From Flavobacterium sp. MC2016-06 (GTDB lineage: Bacteria > Bacteroidota > Bacteroidia > Flavobacteriales > Flavobacteriaceae): a DNA stretch of 64,000 nucleotides. The DNA lies in assembly GCF_009711165.2 (NCBI RefSeq), contig NZ_WMID02000012.1:92117-156116 (forward strand). The letters run 5' to 3'. Positions 20,869-31,274 of this stretch are shown piece after piece; position 1 is the stretch's first letter, and each line of letters opens with the position of its first letter. The position numbers and the translations under genes are program-made. The notes beneath the pieces were generated by a model. It ran no database searches and had not been told where the DNA came from. It saw nothing but the letters and a program-made list of their open reading frames with translations.

Positions 20869-21822
20869 ATGTCTGACGTAACAGCAATTCATAATTTAGT
20901 TCAAAAGCGAAACGAATTAAAAACCGAGATAGCAAAAATCATAGTAGGGCAGGATGCCGTTGTAGATCAAATTTTGCTTTGTATATTTTCTGGAGGGCAC
21001 GCTCTTTTGATTGGTGTTCCTGGTTTGGCAAAAACCTTAATGATAAATACATTGTCTCAAGCGCTAGGTTTAGATTTTAAAAGAATTCAGTTTACGCCAG
21101 ATTTAATGCCTTCTGATATTTTAGGAAGTGAAATTTTGGACGAAAATAGACAATTCAAATTTATAAAAGGACCTATTTTCTCCAATATCATTTTGGCCGA
21201 CGAGATTAACAGAACACCGCCTAAAACACAGGCAGCTTTACTTGAAGCAATGCAGGAGCGTTCTGTAACCATTTCAGGACAAAATTATAAATTAGATTTA
21301 CCTTATTTTGTATTAGCAACTCAAAACCCAATTGAGCAAGAAGGAACGTATCCGTTACCAGAAGCACAGTTAGACCGTTTTATGTTTGCTGTAAAATTAG
21401 AATATCCAACTTTTGAAGAAGAAGTACAAGTTGTAAAACGCACTACTTCTGATGCTAAAACAACAATAAACCCTTTGTTTACTGCACAGGAAATTATAGA
21501 TTTCCAGCATTTAATCCGCAGAATTCCAGTAGCAGACAATGTTATTGAGTATGCTGTAACTTTGGTTAGCAAAACAAGACCAGACAATCCTTTATCTAAT
21601 GATTTTGTTAAGAATTACCTAGATTGGGGAGCAGGACCAAGAGCCTCTCAAAACTTAATTTTGGCAGCAAAAGCACATGCAGCATTTAATGGTAAATTTT
21701 CACCAGATATCGAAGATGTAAAAGCAGTTGCAACAGGAATTTTGAGACACAGAATTATCAAAAATTACAAAGCCGATGCAGAAGGAATTACAGAAGAAAT
21801 CATTATTCAGAAATTAATGTAA
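20869..21822 (+). CDS. MoxR-family AAA+ ATPase
   Basis: The protein has 317 aa. Walker A is GVPGLAKT and Walker B is IILADEINR; TPPKTQAALLEAMQE and sensor-1 LATQNPIEQEGTYPLPEAQLDRF follow. These are the MoxR AAA+ signatures. MoxR ATPases act as chaperones for metal-centre insertion or envelope stress, usually with DUF58 and von Willebrand A proteins next door. Here the gene stands alone between two terminators, so its partners must be elsewhere. Confidence 0.93.
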   Translation: MSDVTAIHNLVQKRNELKTEIAKIIVGQDAVVDQILLCIFSGGHALLIGVPGLAKTLMINTLSQALGLDFKRIQFTPDLMPSDILGSEILDENRQFKFIKGPIFSNIILADEINRTPPKTQAALLEAMQERSVTISGQNYKLDLPYFVLATQNPIEQEGTYPLPEAQLDRFMFAVKLEYPTFEEEVQVVKRTTSDAKTTINPLFTAQEIIDFQHLIRRIPVADNVIEYAVTLVSKTRPDNPLSNDFVKNYLDWGAGPRASQNLILAAKAHAAFNGKFSPDIEDVKAVATGILRHRIIKNYKADAEGITEEIIIQKLM

Positions 21823-21843
21823 TTCTCTTTGATAAAAATAATA

Positions 21844-21879
21844 AAAACCCAAATCAGTTATTTCTGGTTTGGGTTTTTT
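21844..21879. terminator. Bidirectional terminator between moxR-like gene and exosortase gene
   Basis: CCCAAATCAG pairs with CTGGTTTGGG (one G-U), flanked by A and T runs on either side. It serves the converging genes ending at 21822 and 21883. Confidence 0.88.
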
Positions 21880-21882
21880 GGT

Positions 21883-22983
21883 TTAGTTTGATTTTTGAAT
21901 TTCGTTTACTAAAAAAATCGGCTGGTTGTAGATTAGTTTTATAAACAGGATCTCAACAATCGAAGTGTATTTTTTGTGATCACATTCATACCACCAATAA
22001 GAGTTGTAATTTTGGTTGTCTTTTTCCATTTTAAAAACTTCATTGTTTACCCAAACTCCTTTTTTTGCATCGTACTTTGAATTAAAATCTTGACGAAAAT
22101 TATGAACATTCTCATTTTTGATTTTTATGCTGGTTACTAAAACGACTAAGAATGATACTAATGCAATGATTGCTTTCGGTTTAATCTCACTTAAGTTATG
22201 GTCTATAAGTCTTGGTTTTATGTATTTAATAATTACCAGCATTGGAATAATTTGGTAAAGTGTAAAACAGATTAAACCAATAGTGTGATGTAAAGTGTTT
22301 TCTTGAGTACAATTGAGAATGACTAATGTTATAATCCTGAAATAATTGGATACAATATTGAGAACAATAATTAATATACAGAAAATTAATATTTGAAAAA
22401 CGCCATAATGAAGCTTCTGTTTTCGTTCTTCTAAAGTCATCAATATAGCGCCAGACAATAATCCTGTTTTAAACATTGACAATCCCATACAAGCAGTATC
22501 GATTGTTATTTTGGCATTATTAATATAAAAATTGACACCTTCTATTTTGTCTATTACTATAAAATTCTTCAATGTTAAGTAAACTATGTAGCAAAGACCT
22601 TGTTTTATTTCTGAAGTTAAATGCGCAAAAAAAGCACTAAAAAGAGTAGAAAATAAAATCAAGCAAATAAAAGCAATAAAAGAAAATTTTCCTGTAAAAT
22701 AATAATAGACCAAGCACAGCAATAAAATTACAGCTAGAAAATGAACCGATTTTGTATTTAGCCGATAGCTGATAAATTCTAATAATAAGAGTATTACAAT
22801 AAGGAAATAATTGATTTTGAAATCAGTCTTTCTACTGCCAATTACAAAAAGAAAAAGCGAACCAAGAATTCCAAGAAAATCATTATTTAGGTTTAAAAGC
22901 AATATCTTGCTGTTAATTGCAAAAACAATTAGCATTGCAAAAACAGCAAGTATTGATTTATTCTTAAGAATTAAATCCTTCAT
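21883..22983 (-). CDS. xrtN: Exosortase, XrtN-like
   Basis: The protein has 366 aa, with about eight membrane helices in the first 270 residues. The putative transpeptidase triad is visible: Cys165 in TIDTACMGLSMF, Arg216 in SNYFRIITL and His232/233 in TLHHTIGL. Exosortases cleave and attach proteins bearing PEP-CTERM-like tails at the inner membrane. Its start overlaps the stop of the VIT protein (TAATG), so the two are co-translated; that partner carries the tail. This is the pairing described for the XrtN subtype. The last 90 residues are soluble. Confidence 0.85.
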   Translation of the reverse strand: MKDLILKNKSILAVFAMLIVFAINSKILLLNLNNDFLGILGSLFLFVIGSRKTDFKINYFLIVILLLLEFISYRLNTKSVHFLAVILLLCLVYYYFTGKFSFIAFICLILFSTLFSAFFAHLTSEIKQGLCYIVYLTLKNFIVIDKIEGVNFYINNAKITIDTACMGLSMFKTGLLSGAILMTLEERKQKLHYGVFQILIFCILIIVLNIVSNYFRIITLVILNCTQENTLHHTIGLICFTLYQIIPMLVIIKYIKPRLIDHNLSEIKPKAIIALVSFLVVLVTSIKIKNENVHNFRQDFNSKYDAKKGVWVNNEVFKMEKDNQNYNSYWWYECDHKKYTSIVEILFIKLIYNQPIFLVNEIQKSN

Positions 22984-25478
22984 TAATTGGTTAGTTTTTG
23001 TTTTCTATAATAGAACAAAATCAGAGACAGACCTATAATAAGCATTGCCCATTCGTGTGGTTCCGGAACAGAGCCGTCATTATTGATTGAAGCATTCCCT
23101 AAAGTGTCAACATTTTTTTCGATTCCATTTTTTTTGTAATCTTCATCCGTTTCTAGAACAATTAAAGATGAAATAGGAGTGACGATATTAGCATCTTTTG
23201 CTAAATCAACATATTTGTTTTGTTTTAATGAGTCAGCTTGTATTTCGACTTGATCGTTTAAAACCTTTCCAAAACAAAACATTCTGTACAAATGATTAGA
23301 ACCTTTGTTTGTTGTTTTCTGAATTATTGGATTTTCCTGAATTGAGATGCCGGCAGTTTCTAGATTTACATTGCTGTCGTCTGTTTTAAATTTGATAAAA
23401 TTGTTTTTACTAATAAGATCTGTGCAGGTGTTAATATTCGTTTGAATATAAGTTACATATTTCTGCTCTTTTACAGTCTGCCAAAAAGGATTTACTTCGT
23501 CTGAAATATTAATGACTTTTAGGGTTTTGTTTTTGGCTCCCGTTTTTATCTTTTTTAAATAATTAGAAGATTCTAACTCTTCAAAATTGGTAGAAAATGT
23601 ACCACATTTTGTTACAATCAAACTGTTTTTCTTTAAATCGAATAAAGGCAGTAAAGAATAATTCAATTCCTCAAATTGTCTCCATATACTTTCATGATTT
23701 TTAGAGTTGATTTCTTGTTTTTCATTATTAATAAAAACAAAATATTTTTTATTCGGAAGATTTAGTATTGCTTCAAGTTCTTCTATTTTCCAGCTGTTGT
23801 TAAGGTCTAAAATAATTTCGCTTGGCACAAAAGCAATTCTTTCTTTGATGATTGGTTTTACTTCATAACTTTTATTCTTCCATGTAAATGCGCTGCTTAA
23901 AGGTTTTTTACTTAAAGGAAATGAAGCTTCCCATTTATCTAAACCTTTAGAATTGTTGATGTGGTAATTGTTTACAAAGTCAAAATCTTTTGTAGCTTCA
24001 AATTCGGTGTTGCCGCTTACCTGAATTCTCGAAATTGTCGCAGCAGTATTAATATTTGGTCCTTTTATATCGAGACTTTGATAAGCCATTTTAGAGCCGA
24101 CTACTTTTAGCGGTGTTGTAAAACCACACTTAAAAGTTCGTGGAGATTCGTTTGTAATCGGGAAAATACGAACTGTTACTCTGTTGCCTTCTTTCCATTG
24201 CATTAAAGAAGGATCTCGATATTCAACGCCAACAATTTGGTTGTAGGCAGCTTTTGCTTTTTCTTTGGTTGTTAAAACACCTTTTCTCTCAATACCATTT
24301 ACCCACAATGATAATGATGTTGCGACAGAACCTTCAGGAAGCTGAAAAGAATAAATAGCTTCTTTCTGTCCCCAGCTTTTTTCGTTGCAGGCAACATCCA
24401 TTGTAATTTCGGTATAAGCCAATCTATCATTAGGATAAATTTTTACATCTTCCTTAATGTTTTTTGTAATAAGATCTTTGCCGCTCCATAATTGCTCTTC
24501 AGTCTCTAATCTTTTATCAAAATTAGATTTCAAGATGTTGATTTTGTCATCATCACTTAAATTTATTTCTTCTGCAAAATGATAAGCAATGTTTAAAAAG
24601 GGATTATGAGATTTCCTTTCATTGTATTGTGTATTGTTTCCAAAACTTCCAAAACCTTTTAAACTAAAAAAATCATCTGTTGCGATATATACAATATCTT
24701 TTTTTAGCAGAATTTCATTCAAGAAGTTAGGTCTTAAATTTTGAGAGACTTTTATGTAAGCCGGTAAATCGCCATCCTGTTCAAATGTTTTGGTAATTCC
24801 GTACTTATTTATTTTCTGGCTTTCAGCATTCAATAAAATAGTAAAAAAAGTTAGACCAGCTAAAACCAATCCTATTCCAGAGAAAAAGGCATAAACAGTA
24901 TTTTTCTGTTCAAAAAGTGTTTTAGAAAGTATTGCAGTATGTACCACAAGTACAATTGCAGGAACTAAACCGTAAAACCCTAAACCTAAAGCCAGAATAC
25001 CAATTACGGAGAAGAAACTTATAGGGATTAAGAATATAGCATAATACACAATTAATAAAATAGAACAGCCATTTATAAAGTAAGAGAGAATGTTTAAAGA
25101 ATTGTTTTTTGCATTGTTGTAGATTACAAAATTTGAAAAACAAAATAAGAATGTAGTACAGTAAACCCAAATAGGTAAGTTTTCGAAAATGTTAATCAAG
25201 ATATTTGCCGAAAAACATCCAATAAACCAGTTAAGGAACAAAAACGGTATTAGATGCTGGTATTTTTCTCTGTTCCTTAATACGTTAAAAGTAAGGATAG
25301 CTCCATAAGGAAGCTGAATGATAATATTAACAGCAGAAAGCATTTCAAAACGTTCATAATCAAACTTGCTTCCTATTAATAATAGAATAAGCATCGCGGT
25401 GCTGAAGAGGGTTACAAAAAGACTGATTTTGGCTCCAATTTTGTCGTTTAAAAAGGTATTTATTTCGGTTGTTTTCAT
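22983..25478 (-). CDS. VIT-domain membrane protein with PEP-CTERM-like sorting tail (XrtN target)
   Basis: The protein has 831 aa. Residues 1 to about 225 hold some seven membrane helices. A long extracytoplasmic region includes a VIT (vault inter-alpha-trypsin) domain at about 350-470 with RKGVLTTKEKAKAAYNQIVG and DPSLMQWKEGNRVTVRIFP. The C-terminus has the sorting-signal layout: PEPHEW motif, hydrophobic helix (AMLIIGLSLILFYY), then basic RKQK. VIT domains occur in cell-surface and adhesion proteins; the role here is unknown. It is co-transcribed with the exosortase behind a good promoter. Confidence 0.88.
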   Translation of the reverse strand: MKTTEINTFLNDKIGAKISLFVTLFSTAMLILLLIGSKFDYERFEMLSAVNIIIQLPYGAILTFNVLRNREKYQHLIPFLFLNWFIGCFSANILINIFENLPIWVYCTTFLFCFSNFVIYNNAKNNSLNILSYFINGCSILLIVYYAIFLIPISFFSVIGILALGLGFYGLVPAIVLVVHTAILSKTLFEQKNTVYAFFSGIGLVLAGLTFFTILLNAESQKINKYGITKTFEQDGDLPAYIKVSQNLRPNFLNEILLKKDIVYIATDDFFSLKGFGSFGNNTQYNERKSHNPFLNIAYHFAEEINLSDDDKINILKSNFDKRLETEEQLWSGKDLITKNIKEDVKIYPNDRLAYTEITMDVACNEKSWGQKEAIYSFQLPEGSVATSLSLWVNGIERKGVLTTKEKAKAAYNQIVGVEYRDPSLMQWKEGNRVTVRIFPITNESPRTFKCGFTTPLKVVGSKMAYQSLDIKGPNINTAATISRIQVSGNTEFEATKDFDFVNNYHINNSKGLDKWEASFPLSKKPLSSAFTWKNKSYEVKPIIKERIAFVPSEIILDLNNSWKIEELEAILNLPNKKYFVFINNEKQEINSKNHESIWRQFEELNYSLLPLFDLKKNSLIVTKCGTFSTNFEELESSNYLKKIKTGAKNKTLKVINISDEVNPFWQTVKEQKYVTYIQTNINTCTDLISKNNFIKFKTDDSNVNLETAGISIQENPIIQKTTNKGSNHLYRMFCFGKVLNDQVEIQADSLKQNKYVDLAKDANIVTPISSLIVLETDEDYKKNGIEKNVDTLGNASINNDGSVPEPHEWAMLIIGLSLILFYYRKQKLTN

Positions 25479-25513
25479 GGAAAGTATTTTTTAATTAAAA
25501 GAACTTTGAATTG

Positions 25514-25541
25514 CAAAGTTAAAATAATATTTCAAATTCAA
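25514..25541 (-). promoter_or_regulatory. Promoter of the VIT-exosortase operon
   Basis: On the minus strand TTG (25541-25539), 17 bases, then TAACTTTG (25521-25514): both parts of the Bacteroidota promoter at acceptable spacing, about 36 bases upstream of the start codon. Confidence 0.65.
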
Positions 25542-25880
25542 TCTTTTTATTACATTTATTTTAAATTAAAGATTTCTTTAAAAATCAGTCATGATTTTTG
25601 GTTGAAAAAAGTCTTATTTCAGAAGAAAAAATACTTACTATAACGTTATAATTGCTTATTTAGAAAAGTTCTTTGCTAAAAACAGCCTTAAATCAGCCTT
25701 TGTTTATAACAAAGAATTTCGACTTTGTTAAAGAAAAGATTTTAAAATACTAATAATTCATTTTTTTAATACAAAATTAAAATTTCAGCAAAAATGTGCA
25801 GTCAAAATCGTTTTTTAGCAATAATAATTTTTGAAAACAGGAGTTCGATTATATTCTTTTTAATTGTCAGCTTTAATCTT
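25542..25880. other. Divergent intergenic region, upstream part
   Basis: AT-rich DNA between the minus-strand VIT-exosortase promoter and the plus-strand acnB promoter. No open frame or clear hairpin was seen. Confidence 0.5.
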
Positions 25881-25888
25881 TAAATTTG
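25881..25888 (+). promoter_or_regulatory. -7 element of acnB
   Basis: TAAATTTG matches TAnnTTTG and lies 32 bases before the acnB ATG. The nearest TTG upstream is 14 bases away, shorter than usual. Confidence 0.55.
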
Positions 25889-25919
25889 CGTACAAAAAAA
25901 TAAAAGACTTCTAAATATT

Positions 25920-28691
25920 ATGAATACTTATAACGATTACATCAAAGAGATCGAAGAAAGAAAAGGTCAAGGACTTCATCCAAAGCCAATTGATGGTGCT
26001 GAATTATTGAGCGAAATCATCGCTCAAATTAAAGATTTAGACAATTCAAATCGAGAAGATTCTCTTAAATTTTTCATTTACAATACGCTGCCGGGAACTA
26101 CAAGTGCTGCTGGTGAAAAAGCTAAGTTTTTAAAAGAAATTATCCTTGGAGAATCTGTAGTAAAAGAAATTACTCCTGCTTTTGCTTTTGAATTATTATC
26201 ACACATGAAAGGTGGACCTTCTATCGAAGTTTTACTTGATTTAGCTTTAGGTAATGACACAGCTATTGCAAAAGAAGCTGCAAAAGTTCTTAAAACACAA
26301 GTTTTCCTTTACGAAGCAGATACAGATCGTTTGGTAGAAGCATACAAAAATGGCAGTGAAATTGTTAAAGATCTTCTTGAAAGCTACGTGCAAGCTGAGT
26401 TTTTTACAAAACTTCCTGCTGTAGCTGAAAAAGTTGAAATCGTTACTTTTATTGCTGGTGAAGGAGATATCTCTACAGATTTACTTTCTCCAGGTAATCA
26501 AGCGCACTCAAGATCAGATCGTGAACTTCATGGTCAATGTATGATTACTCCTGAAGCACAAAAGGAAATTCAAGCGCTTCAAGTACAACATCCAGACAAA
26601 AGTGTGATGTTAATTGCAGAGAAAGGTACAATGGGAGTAGGTTCTTCTAGAATGTCAGGTGTAAACAACGTGGCACTTTGGACAGGAAAACAAGCAAGCC
26701 CATATATTCCATTCGTGAATATTGCTCCAATTGTTGGAGGAACAAACGGTATTTCTCCAATTTTCTTAACAACAGTAGATGTTACTGGTGGTATTGGTCT
26801 TGACCTTAAAAACTGGGTAAAAAAGGTTGATGCAGAAGGTAATGTTCTTCGTAATGAAAACGATGAACCAATTTTAGAGCAAACCTATTCTGTTGAAACA
26901 GGAACTGTTCTTACAATCAATATTAAAGAGAAAAAATTATATAAAGGTGACCAAGAGTTAATTGACATTTCTAAAGCGTTTACGCCTCAGAAAATGGAAT
27001 TTATTAAAGCTGGTGGTTCTTACGCTATTGTATTTGGTAAAAAATTGCAAACTTTTGCTGCTAAAACTTTAGGTGTTGAATTTCCACTTGTTTACGCTCC
27101 TTCAAAAGAGATTTCTATTGAAGGACAAGGTCTTACAGCAGTTGAAAAAATCTTCAACAGAAATGCTGTTGGTACAATTTCAGGTAAAGTATTACACGCA
27201 GGTTCAGATGTTCGTGTAGAAGTAAACATTGTAGGTTCTCAAGATACGACTGGTCTTATGACTGCTCAAGAATTAGAATCTATGGCTGCTACAGTAATTT
27301 CGCCAATCGTTGACGGTGCATACCAATCAGGTTGTCACACTGCTTCAGTTTGGGATAAAAAAGCGCAGGCAAACATTCCAAAATTGATGAAATTTATGAA
27401 CGATTTCGGTTTGATCACAGCTCGTGACCCGAAAGGTTCTTATCATGCAATGACTGACGTAATTCACAAAGTATTGAATGATATTACGATAGACGAATGG
27501 GCGATCATTATTGGTGGTGACTCTCATACAAGAATGTCTAAAGGTGTTGCTTTTGGAGCAGATTCAGGAACAGTTGCTCTTGCACTGGCTACAGGTGAAG
27601 CTTCAATGCCAATCCCTGAATCAGTAAAAGTAACATTCAAAGGAGAAATGAAAGGATATATGGACTTCCGTGATGTTGTTCATGCTACACAAGCTCAAAT
27701 GCTTCACCAATTTGGAGGAGAGAATGTATTCCAAGGAAGAATCATTGAGGTTCACATTGGGACTCTAAATGCAGATCAAGCCTTTACATTTACAGATTGG
27801 ACTGCAGAGATGAAAGCAAAAGCTTCTATCTGTATTTCTGAAGATGATACTTTAATCGAATCATTGGAAATTGCTAAAGGCAGAATCCAGATCATGATCG
27901 ACAAAGGAATGGATAATGACAGACACGTTCTTCAAGGATTAATTAATAAAGCAGATAAGAGAATTGTAGAAGTTAAAACAGGAGAAGTGCCAGCTTTAAC
28001 TCCAGATGCAAATGCTAAATATTATGCTGAAGTTGTTGTTGATTTAGATCAAATTGCTGAGCCAATGATTGCAGATCCAGACGTTAATAATATTGATGTT
28101 TCTAAACGATATACTCACGATACAATTAGACCTTTATCTTTTTACGGAGGAGTGAAAAAAGTAGATCTTGGATTTATTGGTTCTTGTATGGTTCACAAAG
28201 GCGATATGAAAATTCTTGCTCAAATGCTAAAAAACATTGAAGAACAAAAAGGTAAAGTTGAGTTCTTGGCACCGCTTGTAGTAGCACCGCCTACTTATAA
28301 TATTGTAGACGAACTTAAAGCGGAAGGTGACTGGGAAGTGTTACAAAAATACTCAGGTTTCGAATTTAACGATGATGCTCCTAAAGGTGCAGCACGTACA
28401 GAATACGAAAACATGTTGTATCTAGAACGTCCAGGATGTAACCTTTGTATGGGTAACCAAGAAAAAGCTGCAAAAGGAGATACTGTAATGGCAACATCTA
28501 CTCGTCTTTTCCAAGGAAGAGTCGTAGAAGATTCAGAAGGTAAAAAAGGAGAATCTTTACTTTCATCTACACCAGTTGTAGTATTGTCTACAATTCTTGG
28601 TAGAACTCCAACAATCAACGAATATGTAACTGCAGTAGAAGGTATTAATCTAACTAAGTTTGCACCTTCTCACAAACTGTTGGTAAAATAA
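25920..28691 (+). CDS. acnB: Aconitate hydratase B (bifunctional aconitase/2-methylisocitrate dehydratase type)
   Basis: The protein has 923 aa, somewhat longer than the 865 aa of E. coli AcnB. The N-terminal helical-repeat domain (about 1-160) and the swivel domain precede the catalytic domains, the AcnB order. 4Fe-4S cysteines are in GFIGSCMVHKGDM and RPGCNLCMGNQ; GGDSHTRMSKGVAFGADSG is also diagnostic. It isomerises citrate to isocitrate in the TCA cycle. It has its own promoter and terminator, separate from the second aconitase 134 bases downstream. Confidence 0.95.
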   Translation: MNTYNDYIKEIEERKGQGLHPKPIDGAELLSEIIAQIKDLDNSNREDSLKFFIYNTLPGTTSAAGEKAKFLKEIILGESVVKEITPAFAFELLSHMKGGPSIEVLLDLALGNDTAIAKEAAKVLKTQVFLYEADTDRLVEAYKNGSEIVKDLLESYVQAEFFTKLPAVAEKVEIVTFIAGEGDISTDLLSPGNQAHSRSDRELHGQCMITPEAQKEIQALQVQHPDKSVMLIAEKGTMGVGSSRMSGVNNVALWTGKQASPYIPFVNIAPIVGGTNGISPIFLTTVDVTGGIGLDLKNWVKKVDAEGNVLRNENDEPILEQTYSVETGTVLTINIKEKKLYKGDQELIDISKAFTPQKMEFIKAGGSYAIVFGKKLQTFAAKTLGVEFPLVYAPSKEISIEGQGLTAVEKIFNRNAVGTISGKVLHAGSDVRVEVNIVGSQDTTGLMTAQELESMAATVISPIVDGAYQSGCHTASVWDKKAQANIPKLMKFMNDFGLITARDPKGSYHAMTDVIHKVLNDITIDEWAIIIGGDSHTRMSKGVAFGADSGTVALALATGEASMPIPESVKVTFKGEMKGYMDFRDVVHATQAQMLHQFGGENVFQGRIIEVHIGTLNADQAFTFTDWTAEMKAKASICISEDDTLIESLEIAKGRIQIMIDKGMDNDRHVLQGLINKADKRIVEVKTGEVPALTPDANAKYYAEVVVDLDQIAEPMIADPDVNNIDVSKRYTHDTIRPLSFYGGVKKVDLGFIGSCMVHKGDMKILAQMLKNIEEQKGKVEFLAPLVVAPPTYNIVDELKAEGDWEVLQKYSGFEFNDDAPKGAARTEYENMLYLERPGCNLCMGNQEKAAKGDTVMATSTRLFQGRVVEDSEGKKGESLLSSTPVVVLSTILGRTPTINEYVTAVEGINLTKFAPSHKLLVK

Positions 28692-28715
28692 TCGAATGAT
28701 TCTTTATAATAATTC

Positions 28716-28746
28716 AAAAGCCCGAGTATAAACTCGGGCTTTTTCT
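28716..28746 (+). terminator. Terminator of acnB
   Basis: AAAAGCCCGAGT, loop ATAA, ACTCGGGCTTTTTC: a perfect 12-bp stem with T tail, 24 bases after the stop. Confidence 0.93.
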
Positions 28747-28824
28747 TTTACAGCTCCTCTATTTTTTGTAACTTGTGATGTTCAAAATGAAATAAAAAAA
28801 CAAACAAAAATAATTATAAAACTT

Positions 28825-31089
28825 ATGGCTTTTGATATTGAAATGATTAAAAAAGTGTATGACAACATGCCAAGTCGTGTTGATAAAGCACGCGAGATTG
28901 TTGGTCGTCCACTTACTTTAACGGAGAAAATTTTATACAACCACCTTTGGGATGGAAATCCGTCGAAGGCGTTTGGAAGAGGAGTTGATTATGTTGATTT
29001 TGCACCAGATCGTGTTGCATGTCAAGATGCAACTGCACAGATGGCATTATTACAATTTATGCACGCTGGTAAATCTAAAGTAGCAGTTCCTACAACAGTA
29101 CACTGTGATCACTTGATTCAGGCAAAAGTAGATGCTGTAACCGATTTGGCTAGAGCAAAAACACAAAGTAACGAAGTTTTCGATTTCTTATCGTCAGTTT
29201 CAAATAAGTACGGAATTGGTTTCTGGAAACCAGGAGCTGGAATTATTCACCAAGTAGTACTTGAAAATTATGCTTTCCCTGGTGGAATGATGATTGGTAC
29301 TGATTCTCATACTGTAAATGCAGGTGGTTTAGGAATGGTGGCTATTGGTGTTGGAGGAGCAGATGCGGTAGACGTAATGTCTGGTATGGCTTGGGAGTTA
29401 AAATTTCCTAAACTAATTGGAGTAAAACTTACAGGTAAATTATCTGGTTGGACAGCTCCTAAAGATGTTATTCTTAAAGTTGCTGGTATTCTTACTGTAA
29501 AAGGTGGTACTGGTGCAATTGTTGAATATTTTGGAGAAGGTGCAACTTCTATGTCTTGTACAGGAAAAGGTACTATTTGTAATATGGGTGCAGAAATTGG
29601 GGCTACAACTTCAACTTTTGGTTATGATGATTCTATGAGTCGTTACCTGCGTTCTACAAACAGAGCAGATGTTGCTGATGCTGCAGATAAAGTAGCACCT
29701 TATTTAACTGGAGATCCAGAAGTATATGCTAACCCAGAACAATATTTTGATCAAGTTATCGAGATCAACTTATCTGAATTAGAGCCACACTTAAACGGTC
29801 CATTTACACCAGATTTAGCGACTCCAATCTCTAAAATGAAAGAAGAAGCAATCAAAAATAACTGGCCATTACAAATTCAAGTAGGTTTAATAGGTTCATG
29901 TACAAACTCTTCTTACGAAGATATTTCTCGTGCGGCTTCTTTAGCAAGACAAGTTTCTGCTAAAAATTTAAAAGTTAAATCTGAGTTTACAATCACTCCA
30001 GGTTCAGAAGTAGTTCGTTCTACAATCGAAAGAGACGGATTTATTGAAACTTTCCATAAAATTGGTGCAACCGTTTTTGCTAATGCCTGCGGACCATGTA
30101 TTGGTATGTGGGACAGAGATGGAGCAGAAAAAGAAGAAAGAAATACAATCGTTCACTCTTTCAACCGTAACTTCTCTAAACGTGCAGATGGTAATCCAAA
30201 TACACTAGCTTTTGTTGGTTCTCCAGAATTAGTAACAGCTATGGCTATTGCAGGAGATTTAGGTTTCAATCCATTAACAGATACCTTAATCAACGAAGAT
30301 GGTGAAGAAGTAATGCTTGAGGCTCCAACAGGAGATGAACTTCCTGCAAAAGGTTTCTATGCCGAAGATCCAGGATTTCAAGCTCCAGCCGCAGACGGTT
30401 CAGGAGTTCAGGTTGCTGTAAGTCCAACATCAGAGCGTTTACAATTATTAGCTCCGTTTGATGCTTGGGATGGTAAAAACATCACAGGTGCTAAATTGTT
30501 AATCAAAGCATTTGGAAAATGTACAACAGATCATATTTCTATGGCGGGACCATGGTTACGTTTCCGTGGACACCTAGATAATATTTCTAACAATATGTTG
30601 ATTGGTGCCGTAAATGCATTCAACCAAAAAACAAACTCAGTTAAAAATCAATTAACTGGAGCTTATGATGCAGTTCCTGCGGTAGCTCGTGCTTATAAAG
30701 CAGCTGGAGTTCCATCTATTGTTGTGGGAGATCACAATTATGGAGAAGGTTCTTCTCGTGAGCACGCTGCAATGGAACCTCGTTTCTTGGGTGTAAAAGC
30801 AGTATTGGTAAAATCATTTGCTCGTATCCACGAAACAAACCTTAAAAAACAAGGTCTTTTGGGATTAACATTTGCTAACGAAGCAGATTATGATAAAATT
30901 CAAGAGAACGATACCATTAACTTCATTGATTTAGTTGATTTTGCTCCAGCAAAACCATTATCATTAGAATTTGTTCACGCAGATGGTACAAAAGATATTA
31001 TCTTGGCAAACCATACTTACAACGAAGGACAAATTGGTTGGTTCGTTGCAGGTTCAGCATTAAATTTAATTGCTGCTGGAAAAGCTTAA
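28825..31089 (+). CDS. Aconitate hydratase, mitochondrial/AcnA-like type
   Basis: The protein has 754 aa. The domain order is that of the mitochondrial-type aconitases, with the swivel at the C-terminus. Cluster cysteines are in [11 protein letters not shown] and [12 protein letters not shown]; the substrate loop [19 protein letters not shown] and the early FMHAGKS/VHCDHL motifs are present. It catalyses the same citrate-isocitrate reaction as AcnB next door but belongs to a different aconitase subfamily. In E. coli the two forms differ in oxidant stability; whether that applies here is inference. Confidence 0.94.
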   Translation: MAFDIEMIKKVYDNMPSRVDKAREIVGRPLTLTEKILYNHLWDGNPSKAFGRGVDYVDFAPDRVACQDATAQMALLQFMHAGKSKVAVPTTVHCDHLIQAKVDAVTDLARAKTQSNEVFDFLSSVSNKYGIGFWKPGAGIIHQVVLENYAFPGGMMIGTDSHTVNAGGLGMVAIGVGGADAVDVMSGMAWELKFPKLIGVKLTGKLSGWTAPKDVILKVAGILTVKGGTGAIVEYFGEGATSMSCTGKGTICNMGAEIGATTSTFGYDDSMSRYLRSTNRADVADAADKVAPYLTGDPEVYANPEQYFDQVIEINLSELEPHLNGPFTPDLATPISKMKEEAIKNNWPLQIQVGLIGSCTNSSYEDISRAASLARQVSAKNLKVKSEFTITPGSEVVRSTIERDGFIETFHKIGATVFANACGPCIGMWDRDGAEKEERNTIVHSFNRNFSKRADGNPNTLAFVGSPELVTAMAIAGDLGFNPLTDTLINEDGEEVMLEAPTGDELPAKGFYAEDPGFQAPAADGSGVQVAVSPTSERLQLLAPFDAWDGKNITGAKLLIKAFGKCTTDHISMAGPWLRFRGHLDNISNNMLIGAVNAFNQKTNSVKNQLTGAYDAVPAVARAYKAAGVPSIVVGDHNYGEGSSREHAAMEPRFLGVKAVLVKSFARIHETNLKKQGLLGLTFANEADYDKIQENDTINFIDLVDFAPAKPLSLEFVHADGTKDIILANHTYNEGQIGWFVAGSALNLIAAGKA

Positions 31090-31111
31090 TCAGTAAGATG
31101 TAATTATACTA

Positions 31112-31142
31112 AAAACGCTCTGTGAAAACAGGGCGTTTTTTA
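31112..31142 (+). terminator. Terminator of the second aconitase
   Basis: AAAACGCTCTGT, loop GAAA, ACAGGGCGTTTTTT: a strong stem (one G-U) with T tail. Confidence 0.92.
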
Positions 31143-31143
31143 T

Positions 31144-31238
31144 TAGGAGCTATTTCCTGTCCCGGTAGCTATCGGGTCTAATATCTTTTGTTTTTTAAAG
31201 AAAAAAACAAAAGGATACCGCTCCCATCAGGGCTAGGA
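31144..31238. repeat. Interspersed intergenic repeat, family A, copy 1
   Basis: It begins TAGGAGCTATTTCC, has a CCCGGTAGCTATCGGG hairpin and a stem of ATCTTTTGT against ACAAAAGGAT, and ends CAGGGCTAGGA. The same frame of words occurs at 53467-53548 and 63199-63295, and in the opposite orientation around 37630-37854. All copies lie between genes. Confidence 0.85.
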
Positions 31239-31274
31239 CATTCGTTTTCATTAGAAATTTAGTATTCAAAGAAT

